Below, one piece after another: positions 8,499 through 18,481 of a stretch of DNA of 64,000 nucleotides; the stretch's first letter is position 1, and the number at the start of each line of letters is the position of its first letter. The notes under the pieces are model-generated. The model was given only the letters and a program-made list of their open reading frames with translations. It had not been told where the DNA came from and made no database searches. The DNA comes from Citrobacter rodentium NBRC 105723 = DSM 16636 (GTDB lineage Bacteria > Pseudomonadota > Gammaproteobacteria > Enterobacterales > Enterobacteriaceae), in NCBI RefSeq assembly GCF_021278985.1, contig NZ_CP082833.1:2170001-2234000 (forward strand), written 5' to 3'. A program made the position numbers and the translations under genes.

Positions 8499-9797
8499 TT
8501 ATGCGTCGAATGGATCGCGCAGAATCATGGTTTCAGTACGATCCGGGCCGGTAGAGATAATATCAATCGGCACGCCGGTCAGTTCTTCGATACGCTTGAT
8601 GTAGTTCAGCGCCGCCTGCGGCAGACCGCTACGCTCTTTCACGCCGAAGGTGGACTCAGACCAGCCCGGCATGGTTTCGTAGATCGGCTCAATACCTTGC
8701 CAGTCGTCAGCCGCCAGCGGAGTGGTGGTGACTTCGCGGCCATCCGGCATACGGTAGGCGACACAGATTTTCACCTCTTTCAGACCGTCCAGCACGTCCA
8801 GTTTGGTCAGGCAGAAGCCAGACAGAGAGTTGATCTGTACCGCACGGCGCACGGCGACGGAGTCCAGCCAGCCGGTACGACGACGACGACCGGTGGTGGC
8901 GCCGTATTCGTTACCCTGCTTGCAGAGGAACTCGCCGGTTTCATCAAACAGCTCGGTCGGGAACGGACCCGCGCCCACGCGCGTGGAGTACGCTTTGATG
9001 ATCCCCAGAACGTAGTCCACATAACGCGGCCCCAGGCCGGAGCCGGTCGCCACGCCGCCAGCGGTGGTGTTCGAGGAGGTCACGTACGGATACGTACCGT
9101 GGTCAATATCCAGCAGCGTACCCTGCGCGCCTTCAAACATGACGAAATCGCCACGCTTGCGCGCCTGGTCCAGCAGATCGGAAACATCAACAACCATAGC
9201 GGTCAGGATGTCGGCAATCGCCATCACATCATCCAGCACTTTCTGGTAGTCAACGGCTTCCACTTTGTAGAAGTTAACCAGCTGGAAGTTGTGATATTCC
9301 ATCACTTCTTTCAGTTTTTCAGCGAAGGTCGCTTTGTCGAACAGGTCGCCGACGCGCAGACCGCGACGCGCCACTTTGTCTTCATAAGCCGGCCCGATGC
9401 CGCGACCTGTGGTGCCGATCGCTTTTGCGCCACGCGCTTTCTCACGGGCGTTATCGAGCGCCACGTGATAATCAAGAATCAGCGGACAGGCTTCAGACAG
9501 GAGCAGACGCTCACGAACGGGGATGCCACGGTCTTCCAGACCTTTCATCTCTTTCATCAGCGCAGCAGGAGACAGCACAACACCGTTACCGATGATGCTG
9601 GTTACGTTCTCGCGAAGAATGCCTGATGGAATAAGATGGAGGACGGTTTTTTCACCGTTGATTACGAGAGTATGGCCTGCGTTGTGTCCACCCTGGTAGC
9701 GCACAACATATTTAGCCCGTTCAGTCAGAAGATCGACGATCTTTCCTTTACCTTCGTCACCCCATTGGGTGCCCAGTACGACGACGTTGTTACCCAT
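8499..9797 (-). CDS. purA: Adenylosuccinate synthetase
   Basis: This 432-residue protein has the PurA P-loop variant GDEGKGK near the N-terminus (D14, K17), GGHNAGHT around His42, and the conserved IGTTGRGIGPAYEDK segment. It joins IMP and aspartate using GTP, the first committed step from IMP to AMP. Length matches E. coli PurA exactly. It stands alone between yjeT and nsrR on the minus strand, as in E. coli. Confidence 0.97.
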   Translation of the reverse strand: MGNNVVVLGTQWGDEGKGKIVDLLTERAKYVVRYQGGHNAGHTLVINGEKTVLHLIPSGILRENVTSIIGNGVVLSPAALMKEMKGLEDRGIPVRERLLLSEACPLILDYHVALDNAREKARGAKAIGTTGRGIGPAYEDKVARRGLRVGDLFDKATFAEKLKEVMEYHNFQLVNFYKVEAVDYQKVLDDVMAIADILTAMVVDVSDLLDQARKRGDFVMFEGAQGTLLDIDHGTYPYVTSSNTTAGGVATGSGLGPRYVDYVLGIIKAYSTRVGAGPFPTELFDETGEFLCKQGNEYGATTGRRRRTGWLDSVAVRRAVQINSLSGFCLTKLDVLDGLKEVKICVAYRMPDGREVTTTPLAADDWQGIEPIYETMPGWSESTFGVKERSGLPQAALNYIKRIEELTGVPIDIISTGPDRTETMILRDPFDA

Positions 9798-9899
9798 TTT
9801 TCAAAATCACCGTTTGCTTAAAAATGGATTCTACCATCGCTTTTTCAGAGATACAGCACTTTTTGCCCCTGAATCATGCCAAATCCGACCACTTTTTGA

Positions 9900-10097
9900 T
9901 CAGCCAACCGTTTTCCGCAACATGTAGTAGATGACAATGCCTGCAACCACAAGTCCACCGCCGAAGCGGCGCAAAGTATTTTCCGGCAGCTGCGTCATGG
10001 CGGAAATCATCTTTTTCCACGCGCGCGGATAGAGCATCGGGCCAAGTCCCTCCAGCACCAGAACGAGGGCCAGCGCAAGCCAGATCGTTGAATTCAT
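9900..10097 (-). CDS. yjeT: Small membrane protein YjeT (DUF2065)
   Basis: This 65-residue protein has two hydrophobic stretches, residues 4-22 and 45-60, flanking the basic segment YPRAWKKM, as in the DUF2065 family. It is an inner-membrane protein of unknown function that follows the hflKC genes in enterics. A strong hairpin after hflC separates it from that operon, so it may have its own promoter or rely on read-through. Confidence 0.9.
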   Translation of the reverse strand: MNSTIWLALALVLVLEGLGPMLYPRAWKKMISAMTQLPENTLRRFGGGLVVAGIVIYYMLRKTVG

Positions 10098-10112
10098 TGC
10101 TATTCCCTGTAA

Positions 10113-10145
10113 AGAAAACCACCGCTTCCGAAGAGAGCGGTGGTT
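10113..10145 (-). terminator. Terminator after hflC
   Basis: On the minus strand a 10-bp stem (AACCACCGCT / AGCGGTGGTT) with an 8-base loop is followed by a T-rich tract, directly beyond the hflC stop. Confidence 0.8.
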
Positions 10146-10165
10146 TAGCCTCAGACGCGTTGAGT

Positions 10166-11170
10166 TTAGCGCGTTGCGCTATTCGGCGTCTTCATGTAGC
10201 GGAAGAAATCGCTGTCCGGACTCATCACCATAACGTCCTGATTGCCTTCGAAGCTCTTCTCGTAGGCGCGCAGACTACGGATAAAGGCATAGAAGTCAGG
10301 ATCCTGGCTGAACGCGTCGGCAAACAGTTTCGCCGCTTCGGCATCGCCTTCACCGCGCAGGATGCGACCCTGACGCTCCGCTTCCGCCAGCGTTTTGGTC
10401 ACTTCATAGTCGGCAGCCGCACGCAGCTTCTCCGCTTCTTCCTGACCCTGGGAACGGTGACGACGCGCTACCGCTTCACGCTCAGCGCGCATACGGTTAT
10501 AGATTGCCTCAGACACTTCGGTCGGCAGGTTGATCTGCTTGATGCGCACATCCACCACCTCGATGCCTAACGCCGCCATACTGTTCGGATTGATCACCGG
10601 CACATTGCCGTTGGTTTCAGCCTGAACGCGCTCCGCCGCTTCGGCAATGGCGTTATCTGCCGCTGGCGTTGTCACTTCGTCTTCGGTGCCCGCAGAACCG
10701 GAGTTCAGCGCGTCACGCACTTCCAGCGTCAGACGACCGCGGGAGTCGGTAACGATATCTTTCACATCCAGACGACCAATCTCAGAACGCAGGCGGTCAG
10801 AGAACTTACGTTTCAGCAGCACTTCCGCCTGCGAAACGTCGCCGCCGCCCGTTGCCAGGAAGTAGCGGCTAAAGTCGCTGATACGCCATTTGATGTAAGA
10901 GTCGACGATCAGGTCTTTCTTCTCTTTGGTCACAAAACGATCGGCCTGGTTATCCATCGTCTGGATACGAGCGTCGAGCATTTTCACCGACTGAATAAAC
11001 GGCACCTTAAAGTGCAGGCCCGGTTCATAGATCAGCGGTTTCTTATCGCTATCTCTCACCACGCTGCTGAACTGGAACTTAATTCCGCGCTCACCCTCTT
11101 TCACCACAAAGACTGAGGTATACAGCACTACCAGCACGATGATGACAATCGCAATAACTGACTTACGCAT
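10166..11170 (-). CDS. hflC: FtsH regulator HflC
   Basis: This 334-residue membrane protein has one N-terminal transmembrane helix (about 4-23) followed by an SPFH/prohibitin domain facing the periplasm and a long charged coiled-coil region. HflC and HflK form a large cage around the FtsH protease and modulate its access to membrane substrates. It begins 2 bases after the hflK stop, indicating translational coupling. Length and sequence are typical of enteric HflC. Confidence 0.96.
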   Translation of the reverse strand: MRKSVIAIVIIVLVVLYTSVFVVKEGERGIKFQFSSVVRDSDKKPLIYEPGLHFKVPFIQSVKMLDARIQTMDNQADRFVTKEKKDLIVDSYIKWRISDFSRYFLATGGGDVSQAEVLLKRKFSDRLRSEIGRLDVKDIVTDSRGRLTLEVRDALNSGSAGTEDEVTTPAADNAIAEAAERVQAETNGNVPVINPNSMAALGIEVVDVRIKQINLPTEVSEAIYNRMRAEREAVARRHRSQGQEEAEKLRAAADYEVTKTLAEAERQGRILRGEGDAEAAKLFADAFSQDPDFYAFIRSLRAYEKSFEGNQDVMVMSPDSDFFRYMKTPNSATR

Positions 11171-11172
11171 CG

Positions 11173-12429
11173 TTATTCCCCCTGACGCTGGTAGTCGTTA
11201 CGCTGCGCGTTAGCGCGGCGTTGGTCCATAATATCGCCCTGAGTGGCGGACGATGTGTTGCTTGCTCCACTATTGCCGGAAGAGGATGTCGCCGGCAGAC
11301 GCAGCAGGTCGGAACCGCTATCGCGTTTCGCCGCTGGCGCATTACCGCCTTTCAGCATCTGATCCAACGGCAGAACCATCAGGTTGCCGCCCTTGTCGTT
11401 AACCAGCACTTTACGGGTATGGCTTAACACTTTTTCCATCGTCTCAATATACAGACGCTCGCGAGTGATCTCTGGCGCGGCTTTATATTCCGGCAGGATC
11501 TTCGCAAAGCGCGCCACTTCACCCTGCGCTTCCAGGATGGTTTGCGTTTTATAAGCGCGCGCTTCTTCCAGAATACGCTGCGCCTGACCATTGGCGCGCG
11601 GCTGGACTTCGTTGGTATACGCTTCCGCTTCACGGATGTATTGCTGTTCGTTTTCACGGGCGGCAATCGCATCGTCAAACGACGCTTTCACCTCTTCCGG
11701 CGGACGAGCGGCCTGGAAGTTAACGTCCAGCAGGGTAATCCCCATGTTGTACGGACGAATCGTCTCTTCCAGTTCACGCTGGGTATCGCTACGAATGACG
11801 GTACGCCCTTCGGTCAGAATGCGGTCCATGGTGTATTTGCCGATAACGCCGCGCAGCGCGCTGTCCGTTGCCTGACGCAGACTGTCGTCGGCGCTGGTCA
11901 CGCTAAACAGATACTTCTGCGGATCGGTAATGCGGTACTGAACGTTCATCTCCACGCGCATAACGTTTTCATCAGAGGTCAGCATCACGCCGGATGCGGC
12001 CAGCTCACGAACTGCCTCGACGTTCACCGGCGTCACTTCGTCGATAAACGTCGGCTTCCAGTTCAGGCCCGGTTCAACCAGATGGCTGAATTTACCGAAG
12101 CGCGTCACCACGCCGCGCTCTGCTTCTTTAATGGTATAGAAACCACTTGCCGCCCAGATAATGACGATCGCCGCCGCCGCGATGGTGACAACGCGACCGC
12201 CCAGATGGGGACGCGGGCCTTGCGATGAACTGCCGCCGCCGGAGCCTGTGCCTTTACCGCCCCCAAAGCCGCCGAGTTTTTTGCTCAGTTTACGGAAGAT
12301 ATCGTCAAGATCAGGTGGCCCCTGCTCGCGACCACCTTTGTTTCCATTTCCCTCAGAGTTGCCGCCAGGTTTGCTGCTTCCCCACGGGTCGCGGTCTTGT
12401 CCGTTATTACCGGGCTGATTCCACGCCAT
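11173..12429 (-). CDS. hflK: FtsH regulator HflK
   Basis: This 418-residue partner of HflC has a Gly/Asn-rich cytoplasmic N-terminus (about 1-75), one transmembrane helix (about 80-100), an SPFH domain and a low-complexity Ser/Thr/Asn/Gln-rich C-terminal tail. It is co-encoded with hflC downstream and hflX upstream in the classic hfq-hflX-hflK-hflC order. The Gly-rich N-terminus (GGFGGGKGTGSGGGSS) is a normal HflK feature. Confidence 0.96.
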   Translation of the reverse strand: MAWNQPGNNGQDRDPWGSSKPGGNSEGNGNKGGREQGPPDLDDIFRKLSKKLGGFGGGKGTGSGGGSSSQGPRPHLGGRVVTIAAAAIVIIWAASGFYTIKEAERGVVTRFGKFSHLVEPGLNWKPTFIDEVTPVNVEAVRELAASGVMLTSDENVMRVEMNVQYRITDPQKYLFSVTSADDSLRQATDSALRGVIGKYTMDRILTEGRTVIRSDTQRELEETIRPYNMGITLLDVNFQAARPPEEVKASFDDAIAARENEQQYIREAEAYTNEVQPRANGQAQRILEEARAYKTQTILEAQGEVARFAKILPEYKAAPEITRERLYIETMEKVLSHTRKVLVNDKGGNLMVLPLDQMLKGGNAPAAKRDSGSDLLRLPATSSSGNSGASNTSSATQGDIMDQRRANAQRNDYQRQGE

Positions 12430-12570
12430 GTATGTGCTCCATATTTGTTATGCGATGCTATATCTCTGTCTCTTGCGCTGTGTCCGGCGATATCAGTACT
12501 TACCGCCTTTCCGCATCTCAAAATCCAAAAGGTATAGAGGCGAAAAAATCTTCAAACCATATCCGGCAGG

Positions 12571-13851
12571 TCAGACAACATAGTCTTCCAGTGCCGGTTC
12601 TTGTTTACAGAGGCGACGCCAGTCAACGATCGGCATGCGAACCTGCAGGCTTACGCTGCCGTCATCCTCCATCCACTCTTTTTCGATGGCCTGAAGCTGA
12701 TAAAAACGACTTCTCAGGCGCCCTTCCTGCGGCGGCAAACGCAACGTGTGCTGCGCCACCTCGCCGGAAAGCCGCTCCGTCAAAGCCTGAAAAAGCTGTG
12801 GTATCCCTGCCCCTGTCTGCGCGGAAAGCCAGACACGGATCGGTTTGTTCTCTTCATCTCTGTCGATACGCGGCGCAAAGTCGTCCAGCATATCGATTTT
12901 GTTCATCACCATCAGGGTTGGGATCTCATGAGCGTCGATCTCTTCGAGAACCGTATCCACTGCGTCGATGTTTTCCTGCACCCGCACGTCAGCGGCGTCA
13001 ACCACGTGCAATAACAGCGTGGCCTGTCGCGTCTCCTGGAGGGTCGCCTTAAACGCCGCCACCAGATCGTGCGGAAGATGGCGGATAAACCCAACGGTAT
13101 CCGCCAGCACGGTTTCGCCGACGTCCGCCACGTCAATACGACGCAGCGTTGGGTCGAGGGTGGCGAACAGCTGGTCTGCCGCATAAACCCGCGCTTCTGT
13201 TATCTGGTTGAAAAGAGTGGATTTGCCGGCGTTGGTATAGCCCACCAGCGAGACGGTCGGGACATCCGCTTTTATGCGCGACTGTCGCCCCTGCTCACGT
13301 TGCTTTTCAACTTTCTCCAGGCGCGACTGGATCTGCAAAATACGATTACGCAGTAACCGGCGGTCGGTTTCGAGCTGGGTTTCACCCGGACCGCGCAAAC
13401 CAATCCCGCCTTTTTGTCTTTCAAGGTGGGTCCAGCCACGGACAAGACGCGTAGCCAGATGGCGCAGCTGCGCCAGCTCAACCTGCAGCTTCCCCTCATG
13501 GGTCCGCGCACGCTGGGCAAAAATATCTAAGATAAGACCAGTACGGTCAATGACGCGACACTCGCACAAACGTTCCAGGTTACGTTCCTGAGCCGGGCTC
13601 AACGCGTGGTCAAAAAGCACGACGGCAGCGCCAGTCGCTTTTACGGCTTCCGCAATTTCAACAGCCTTACCTTCACCTACAAAATACTTCGGGTGCGGTG
13701 CTTTACGGCTACCGGTAATCACCTGCATTGCTTCGACACCGGCGGAAGAAACCAGAGATTCAAACTCCTGGAGGTCTTCCATATCTTTGTCTTGCGAAAA
13801 ATAGATGTGTACCAGTACCGCCTGCTCACCGGCGTCATAACGGTCAAACAA
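12571..13851 (-). CDS. hflX: Ribosome-associated GTPase HflX
   Basis: This 426-residue Obg/HflX-class GTPase has an N-terminal nucleotide-binding helical domain with the HflX signature GLRGPGETQLETDRR (151-165), then a G domain with G1 GYTNAGKST (204-212), G3 DTVGFI and G4 NKID. HflX binds the 50S subunit and rescues heat-stalled ribosomes. It lies between hfq and hflK on the same strand. The C-terminal domain is as in E. coli HflX. Confidence 0.96.
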   Translation of the reverse strand: MFDRYDAGEQAVLVHIYFSQDKDMEDLQEFESLVSSAGVEAMQVITGSRKAPHPKYFVGEGKAVEIAEAVKATGAAVVLFDHALSPAQERNLERLCECRVIDRTGLILDIFAQRARTHEGKLQVELAQLRHLATRLVRGWTHLERQKGGIGLRGPGETQLETDRRLLRNRILQIQSRLEKVEKQREQGRQSRIKADVPTVSLVGYTNAGKSTLFNQITEARVYAADQLFATLDPTLRRIDVADVGETVLADTVGFIRHLPHDLVAAFKATLQETRQATLLLHVVDAADVRVQENIDAVDTVLEEIDAHEIPTLMVMNKIDMLDDFAPRIDRDEENKPIRVWLSAQTGAGIPQLFQALTERLSGEVAQHTLRLPPQEGRLRSRFYQLQAIEKEWMEDDGSVSLQVRMPIVDWRRLCKQEPALEDYVV

Positions 13852-13925
13852 GCGTCAACCCCTCGATAAAGATCAGCGGGGAACGCAGATACCCTGGCTC
13901 CCCGTGTATAAAACAGCCAGAAACC

Positions 13926-14234
13926 TTATTCAGTTTCTTCGCTGTCCTGCGGCGCAGAAGAACCCTGCGCGTTGTTACTGTGATGATAGTTACTGCTGGT
14001 ACCACCACCGGTATTGTTACTGTGATGAGAAACCGGGCGAGACGGGACAACAGTAGAAATCGCGTGCTTATAAACCATCTGGCTGACCGTGTTTTTCAAC
14101 AGGATCACGAACTGATCAAAAGACTCGATTTGACCTTGCAGTTTAATACCATTCACCAAATAAATAGAAACTGGAACACGTTCCCGACGCAGTGCGTTCA
14201 GGAACGGATCTTGTAAAGATTGCCCCTTAGCCAT
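13926..14234 (-). CDS. hfq: RNA chaperone Hfq
   Basis: This 102-residue protein has a complete Sm fold: QDPFLNALRRERVPVSIYLVNG (Sm1) and the KHAISTVVPSR segment (Sm2 with the YKHA motif). The flexible C-terminal tail is rich in Ser, Asn, Gly and His. Hfq hexamers pair small RNAs with mRNAs. The gene sits between miaA and hflX on the minus strand, as in other enterics; the tail length matches Citrobacter/E. coli Hfq. Confidence 0.97.
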   Translation of the reverse strand: MAKGQSLQDPFLNALRRERVPVSIYLVNGIKLQGQIESFDQFVILLKNTVSQMVYKHAISTVVPSRPVSHHSNNTGGGTSSNYHHSNNAQGSSAPQDSEETE

Positions 14235-14318
14235 TCTCTCTTTTCCTTATATGCTTATTTGTACTTTGAACCTTTCGATTCTGAAAAATTGCGCACGATA
14301 CGTCTCAATTGTACACAT

Positions 14319-15269
14319 TCAGTTCGTGATAGCACCAACTACCTGTAATACTTCGCTTAGCGCCTGGTCAGGCTGTTCACTGTCAAGCCAGTGCACCCCT
14401 TCCCAACCGCGCAGCCAGGTCACCTGACGCTTCGCCAACTGTCTCGTGGCGCAAACACCTCTATAAACCATTTCATCATAGGAAATGTCGCCTTCAAGGT
14501 ATGACCACATCTGGCGATATCCCACACAACGAATGGAAGGCAAATCCGTATGCAAATCTCCACGGGCAAAAAGCGCCCGAACTTCTACTTCAAAACCTGA
14601 AGCCAACATCTGATGAAAACGTTGCGCGATGCGTTGATGCAACACTTCCCGGCTCGCCGGAGCGATAGCGAACTGATGCACATGGTACGGTAAAGCATCA
14701 CCTGACGTTTGCGTCAGTTCCGTTAAAGTTTTACCCGAAATGAAAAAAACTTCCAGTGCCCGGGAAAGCCTTTGCGGATCATTCGGATGAATACGTCTGG
14801 CCGCAACCGGGTCGATAGTCGCGAGTTGCTGATGCAACGCTTCCCACCCCTGTTCTTCCGCCTGCTGTTCAATCCTGGCTCTGACCTCCGGGTCTGCCGA
14901 CGGTAACGGCGACAGTCCTTCCAGCAAAGCCTTAAAATACAGCATCGTACCGCCCACCAGTAACGGGATGCGTCCCGCCGCGGTGATGTCCGCCATCTCA
15001 GCCAGCGCATCGCGACGGAAATCTGCCGCCGAATACGCCTGCGACGGATCGCGAATATCCAGCAGCCGGTGCGGAGCGGCCTTTAACTCCTGCGCGTCCG
15101 GCTTCGCCGTACCGATATCCATCCCTTTGTAAATAAGGGCGGAATCAACGCTTATCAACTCAATTGGCAAAACTTTACGCAGTTCAATCGCTAACGCCGT
15201 TTTGCCTGAGGCCGTCGGCCCCATCAAAAAAATTGCCTTTGGCAGGCTCGCCTTAGGGGTATCACTCAT
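14319..15269 (-). CDS. miaA: tRNA dimethylallyltransferase
   Basis: This 316-residue enzyme has the P-loop GPTASGKT (17-24), SVDSALIYKGMDIGTAKP for substrate binding, and the DIRDPSQAYSAADFRRDA segment typical of MiaA. It adds the dimethylallyl group to A37 of tRNAs that read UNN codons. Its start overlaps the end of mutL by 8 bases, and hfq follows downstream, the conserved mutL-miaA-hfq order. Confidence 0.96.
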   Translation of the reverse strand: MSDTPKASLPKAIFLMGPTASGKTALAIELRKVLPIELISVDSALIYKGMDIGTAKPDAQELKAAPHRLLDIRDPSQAYSAADFRRDALAEMADITAAGRIPLLVGGTMLYFKALLEGLSPLPSADPEVRARIEQQAEEQGWEALHQQLATIDPVAARRIHPNDPQRLSRALEVFFISGKTLTELTQTSGDALPYHVHQFAIAPASREVLHQRIAQRFHQMLASGFEVEVRALFARGDLHTDLPSIRCVGYRQMWSYLEGDISYDEMVYRGVCATRQLAKRQVTWLRGWEGVHWLDSEQPDQALSEVLQVVGAITN

Positions 15270-17127
15270 GTTTCAGGGCATTCATCGCCGTTTGTAAATC
15301 AACAGGTTGTAACAGACCACCCGGCGGCGCTTTCACCAGCTGCGGACAAAGCCGCTCCACATCAGCCAGCAGGGTAATGGCCTGGGCCATCGTCCACTGC
15401 GCGTGTTCGCTCAGCAGATTACGCGCGATCCACCGCGCCAGAGTGTCCGGTTCCGGCGCTGACTTTTGCGTCAGGTAGCCTATCAGTTCAGGAATCAAGT
15501 TTTGTAAACTTTGTTGGCGTAAGGGTAAAGGCACTGCCCGAACGGTCACATGCTGGGCATCGGACTGAAATTCAATACCCAACGCCGTCAGCGTATCGCG
15601 CGCTTTTTCCAGCGCCGCCTTTTCGTCGGCGGTCACTTTCAGCCGCAGCGGGATAAGCAGCGGCTGTGCGCAGACCTGTCCCTGCCCCGGCATCAGTTGC
15701 GCCTGACGCAGCCAGCGTTCCGCCACCGGCAGCGCCAGCAGCTGAATCTGCCCGTCACGCTCAAGCAGCGCGCAGTCGTGAGCAATAATCGTCAGTACGC
15801 GGCCAAAGCTCTGGCTGTGCCCTTCCAGCGCCGGGGCTGGCGCTTCCGCCGCAGGCGTTTTCGACGCTGAGGCCGGTACGGGAGTTTGCAACAACTGACG
15901 ATACACCTCGCCCTGCTGCTTCTGGTATCCCGGCTGGGCATGCGGCCAGGCCGCTGATGCCGGGCGCGAACCGCCGCCCGCCGCCGAAGGCGTCGCATAG
16001 CGCGGAGAAGCCGTTTCACGCGCCTGGGCGGGTTCGGCAAAATGGTTACGTCCGGCTGCGATGCGGTTTTCCGGCACCTGCCGCGGCGCAGGCTCATCGT
16101 CCGTCGCCAGCGGCAACGGCGCTTCAAGCCGCTGTTGCAGCACGCTCAGTACGCCCTGATAGATAAAGTCGTGCACCAGACGCGACTGGTGGAAACGGAC
16201 TTCATGCTTGGCCGGATGAACATTCACGTCCACCTGATGCGGGTCAATCTCCAGATAAAGCACGAAAGCAGGCTGCTGATCGGCGCCAAGCCGGTCTTCA
16301 CATGCCTGACGAATAGCGTGATTGATCAGCCTGTCGCGCATCATACGACCATTCACGTAGCAGTACTGAATCTCCGCCAGCGCCGTCGTGGTATGGTTGG
16401 GATCGGCGACCCAGCCGCGCAGCGTCAGATCGCCGTGCTGCCATTCAATCGCCAGCGCCTGTTCAAGAAACGGCGTCCCGCAAATCGCCCCCAGCCGCCG
16501 TTCTTTCTGCCCGTCTTGTGCCACCGCACGGTACTGGCGCACGACTTTTCCGTTGTGCGACAGGTTAATCGTCACGTCAAAGCGCGCCAGCGCAATGCGA
16601 CGGACGATCTCATCAATATGGTTGAATTCGGTTTTCTCGGTGCGCATGAATTTACGCCGGGCCGGGGTGTTGTAAAACAGATCCAGCACTTCCAGCGTGG
16701 TGCCGACCGGATGCGCCGCCGGTTTTACCGTCACATCCATGTCGCGCCCTTCGGCGTAGGCTTGCCAGGCCTCCTGTTGCTCCGCGGTGCGGGAGGTCAG
16801 CGTCAGGCGGGACACCGAACTGATGCTCGCCAGCGCTTCGCCGCGAAAGCCCAGGCTGATAATGGCTTCCAGATCGTCAAGCGAGGCGATTTTACTGGTG
16901 GCATGACGCGCCAGCGCCAGCGCCAGCTCGTCCTTTTTAATGCCGCAGCCGTTGTCGCGAATGCGAATCAGCTTTGCGCCGCCGCGCTCAATATCGATAT
17001 CAATACGCGTCGCGCCAGCATCAAGGCTGTTTTCCACCAGCTCTTTAACCACCGATGCAGGTCGTTCAACCACCTCACCTGCGGCAATCTGGTTCGCCAG
17101 TTGTGGCGGCAGCACCTGAATCGGCAT
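15262..17127 (-). CDS. mutL: DNA mismatch repair protein MutL
   Basis: From the ATG at 17127 (MPIQVLPPQL), spaced well from AGGAG, the protein has 621 residues; a GTG two codons earlier is too close to the ribosome site. The N-terminal GHKL ATPase domain carries ENSLDAGA, DNGCGI and GFRGEAL. A Pro/Ala-rich linker (about 340-430) precedes the C-terminal dimerisation domain. I see no DQHAxxERxxYE endonuclease motif, as expected for enterics that use MutH. It lies between amiB and miaA, overlapping miaA by 8 bases. Confidence 0.96.
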   Translation of the reverse strand: MPIQVLPPQLANQIAAGEVVERPASVVKELVENSLDAGATRIDIDIERGGAKLIRIRDNGCGIKKDELALALARHATSKIASLDDLEAIISLGFRGEALASISSVSRLTLTSRTAEQQEAWQAYAEGRDMDVTVKPAAHPVGTTLEVLDLFYNTPARRKFMRTEKTEFNHIDEIVRRIALARFDVTINLSHNGKVVRQYRAVAQDGQKERRLGAICGTPFLEQALAIEWQHGDLTLRGWVADPNHTTTALAEIQYCYVNGRMMRDRLINHAIRQACEDRLGADQQPAFVLYLEIDPHQVDVNVHPAKHEVRFHQSRLVHDFIYQGVLSVLQQRLEAPLPLATDDEPAPRQVPENRIAAGRNHFAEPAQARETASPRYATPSAAGGGSRPASAAWPHAQPGYQKQQGEVYRQLLQTPVPASASKTPAAEAPAPALEGHSQSFGRVLTIIAHDCALLERDGQIQLLALPVAERWLRQAQLMPGQGQVCAQPLLIPLRLKVTADEKAALEKARDTLTALGIEFQSDAQHVTVRAVPLPLRQQSLQNLIPELIGYLTQKSAPEPDTLARWIARNLLSEHAQWTMAQAITLLADVERLCPQLVKAPPGGLLQPVDLQTAMNALKHE

Positions 17128-17136
17128 GATCACTCC

Positions 17137-18465
17137 TTAATTAATCAACGACTCGCCGGGCGTGACGGCGCTCGCGGTTTGCGTTCCCTCCGGCGCCGAC
17201 TGCAGCGGATGCGCCTGGAAGTAGTTACGCAGTCCCTGGTAAATCGCTTCGGCCAGCCGCTGCTGATATTCATCGCTCGCCAGCAATCGTTCTTCGCCAT
17301 GATTGCTGATGAAGCCGGTTTCAACCAGCACCGACGGAATATCGGGCGAACGCAGCACGCCCAGGCTGGCGTGTTCCGGACGCCGCTTGTGCAGCGACCC
17401 GATGCGTTCGAGCTGGCCTAACATATTGGTCGCCACATCATACCCTACACGCTGGGAATGGCCGAACTGCAAATCCAGCACCGCCTGGCTTAAGTAAGGA
17501 TCGGACTGACTGTTCGCCAGTACGTCGCCCGCACCGCCCAGCAGTTCGGATTGCTTCTCATGCTCTTCCAGCCAGTTAGCCATTTCGCTGTTAGCGCGAC
17601 GGTTCGACAGCACCCACACCGAGGCGCCGGTCGCGCTCCGGTTCGGCGCGGCATCGGCGTGAATCGAGACGAGGAAGTTGGCGTTTTGCTTACGCGCCAC
17701 GTCAGAACGCCCCATAACGGAGATAAAGTAGTCGCCGTCGCGGGTCAGCACGCCTTTAAACATCGGATCGGCATTGAGCAGAGTGCGCAGTTTGCGGGCG
17801 ATGGCGATAGTGACATTTTTTTCACGCGTTCCGCCGGGGCCGATTGCGCCGGGGTCCTGACCGCCGTGGCCGGCGTCAATGGCGATGACAATTTTGTCGC
17901 CGCTGCTGGCCGCCGCCCGCGCAGCAGGTCGGGTGACAGTATTGCTGCTGGTCACTGCCGTGGTGCGATCGTTACTGGATTTAAACGGATTCCGCGCCGG
18001 TTCGGCCGGGCGCGACGGCGTCACGACCGGCGTTTCCACGCGCTTTGCCACCACGGGCGGTTGCGGTGGCGGCGGCGGAACGTCGGCGTTAATGGTAAAC
18101 ACAACGGTGTAATTACCGCCGTTTTGCCGTTTGACCGCTTCAGTTTTCCCGTTTTCAGTGAGATCGACCAGCAGCCGTAACGACTGCGGATCTTTCGGGG
18201 TGCCGGAACGTATCGTTTTCACCAGGTTGTTACCGCTAAACTGCAACGGTAGCCCCTGAATTACGCCGGTTTGCTTAATGTCCAGCGCAACGGTGCGTTT
18301 TCCGGACTGCGAATAGGCATAATCCGGCTCGCCGATAAAGCTGAGCGTGATCCGCGCCTGCCGATCGCCATTAGAAACCTGAATGTCTGAGAGGCTGGCG
18401 GCACCGGCCTGCGCGCACAGCAGAACCAGCGTTGCCACCACCCATTTCCTGATACGATATATCAT
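17137..18465 (-). CDS. amiB: N-acetylmuramoyl-L-alanine amidase AmiB
   Basis: This 442-residue precursor has a signal peptide (1-22, cut near AGA-AS), an AMIN domain that targets the septum (about 23-125), a Pro/Thr-rich linker and a zinc-dependent Amidase_3 domain. Zinc ligands can be seen in IDAGHGG, GTREKN, SIHADA and VETGF. AmiB splits septal peptidoglycan during daughter-cell separation and is activated by EnvC in E. coli. It ends 9 bases before the mutL start and follows tsaE, the normal order. Confidence 0.95.
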   Translation of the reverse strand: MIYRIRKWVVATLVLLCAQAGAASLSDIQVSNGDRQARITLSFIGEPDYAYSQSGKRTVALDIKQTGVIQGLPLQFSGNNLVKTIRSGTPKDPQSLRLLVDLTENGKTEAVKRQNGGNYTVVFTINADVPPPPPQPPVVAKRVETPVVTPSRPAEPARNPFKSSNDRTTAVTSSNTVTRPAARAAASSGDKIVIAIDAGHGGQDPGAIGPGGTREKNVTIAIARKLRTLLNADPMFKGVLTRDGDYFISVMGRSDVARKQNANFLVSIHADAAPNRSATGASVWVLSNRRANSEMANWLEEHEKQSELLGGAGDVLANSQSDPYLSQAVLDLQFGHSQRVGYDVATNMLGQLERIGSLHKRRPEHASLGVLRSPDIPSVLVETGFISNHGEERLLASDEYQQRLAEAIYQGLRNYFQAHPLQSAPEGTQTASAVTPGESLIN

Positions 18466-18481
18466 CCCGCCACCTTTAAGG

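Noticed and set aside
13728..14216. 162-codon open frame antisense to hfq and hflX
   Set aside because: Both strands cannot be conserved here; hfq is certain.
16042..17421. 459-codon open frame antisense to mutL and amiB
   Set aside because: It is a shadow of two firm genes.
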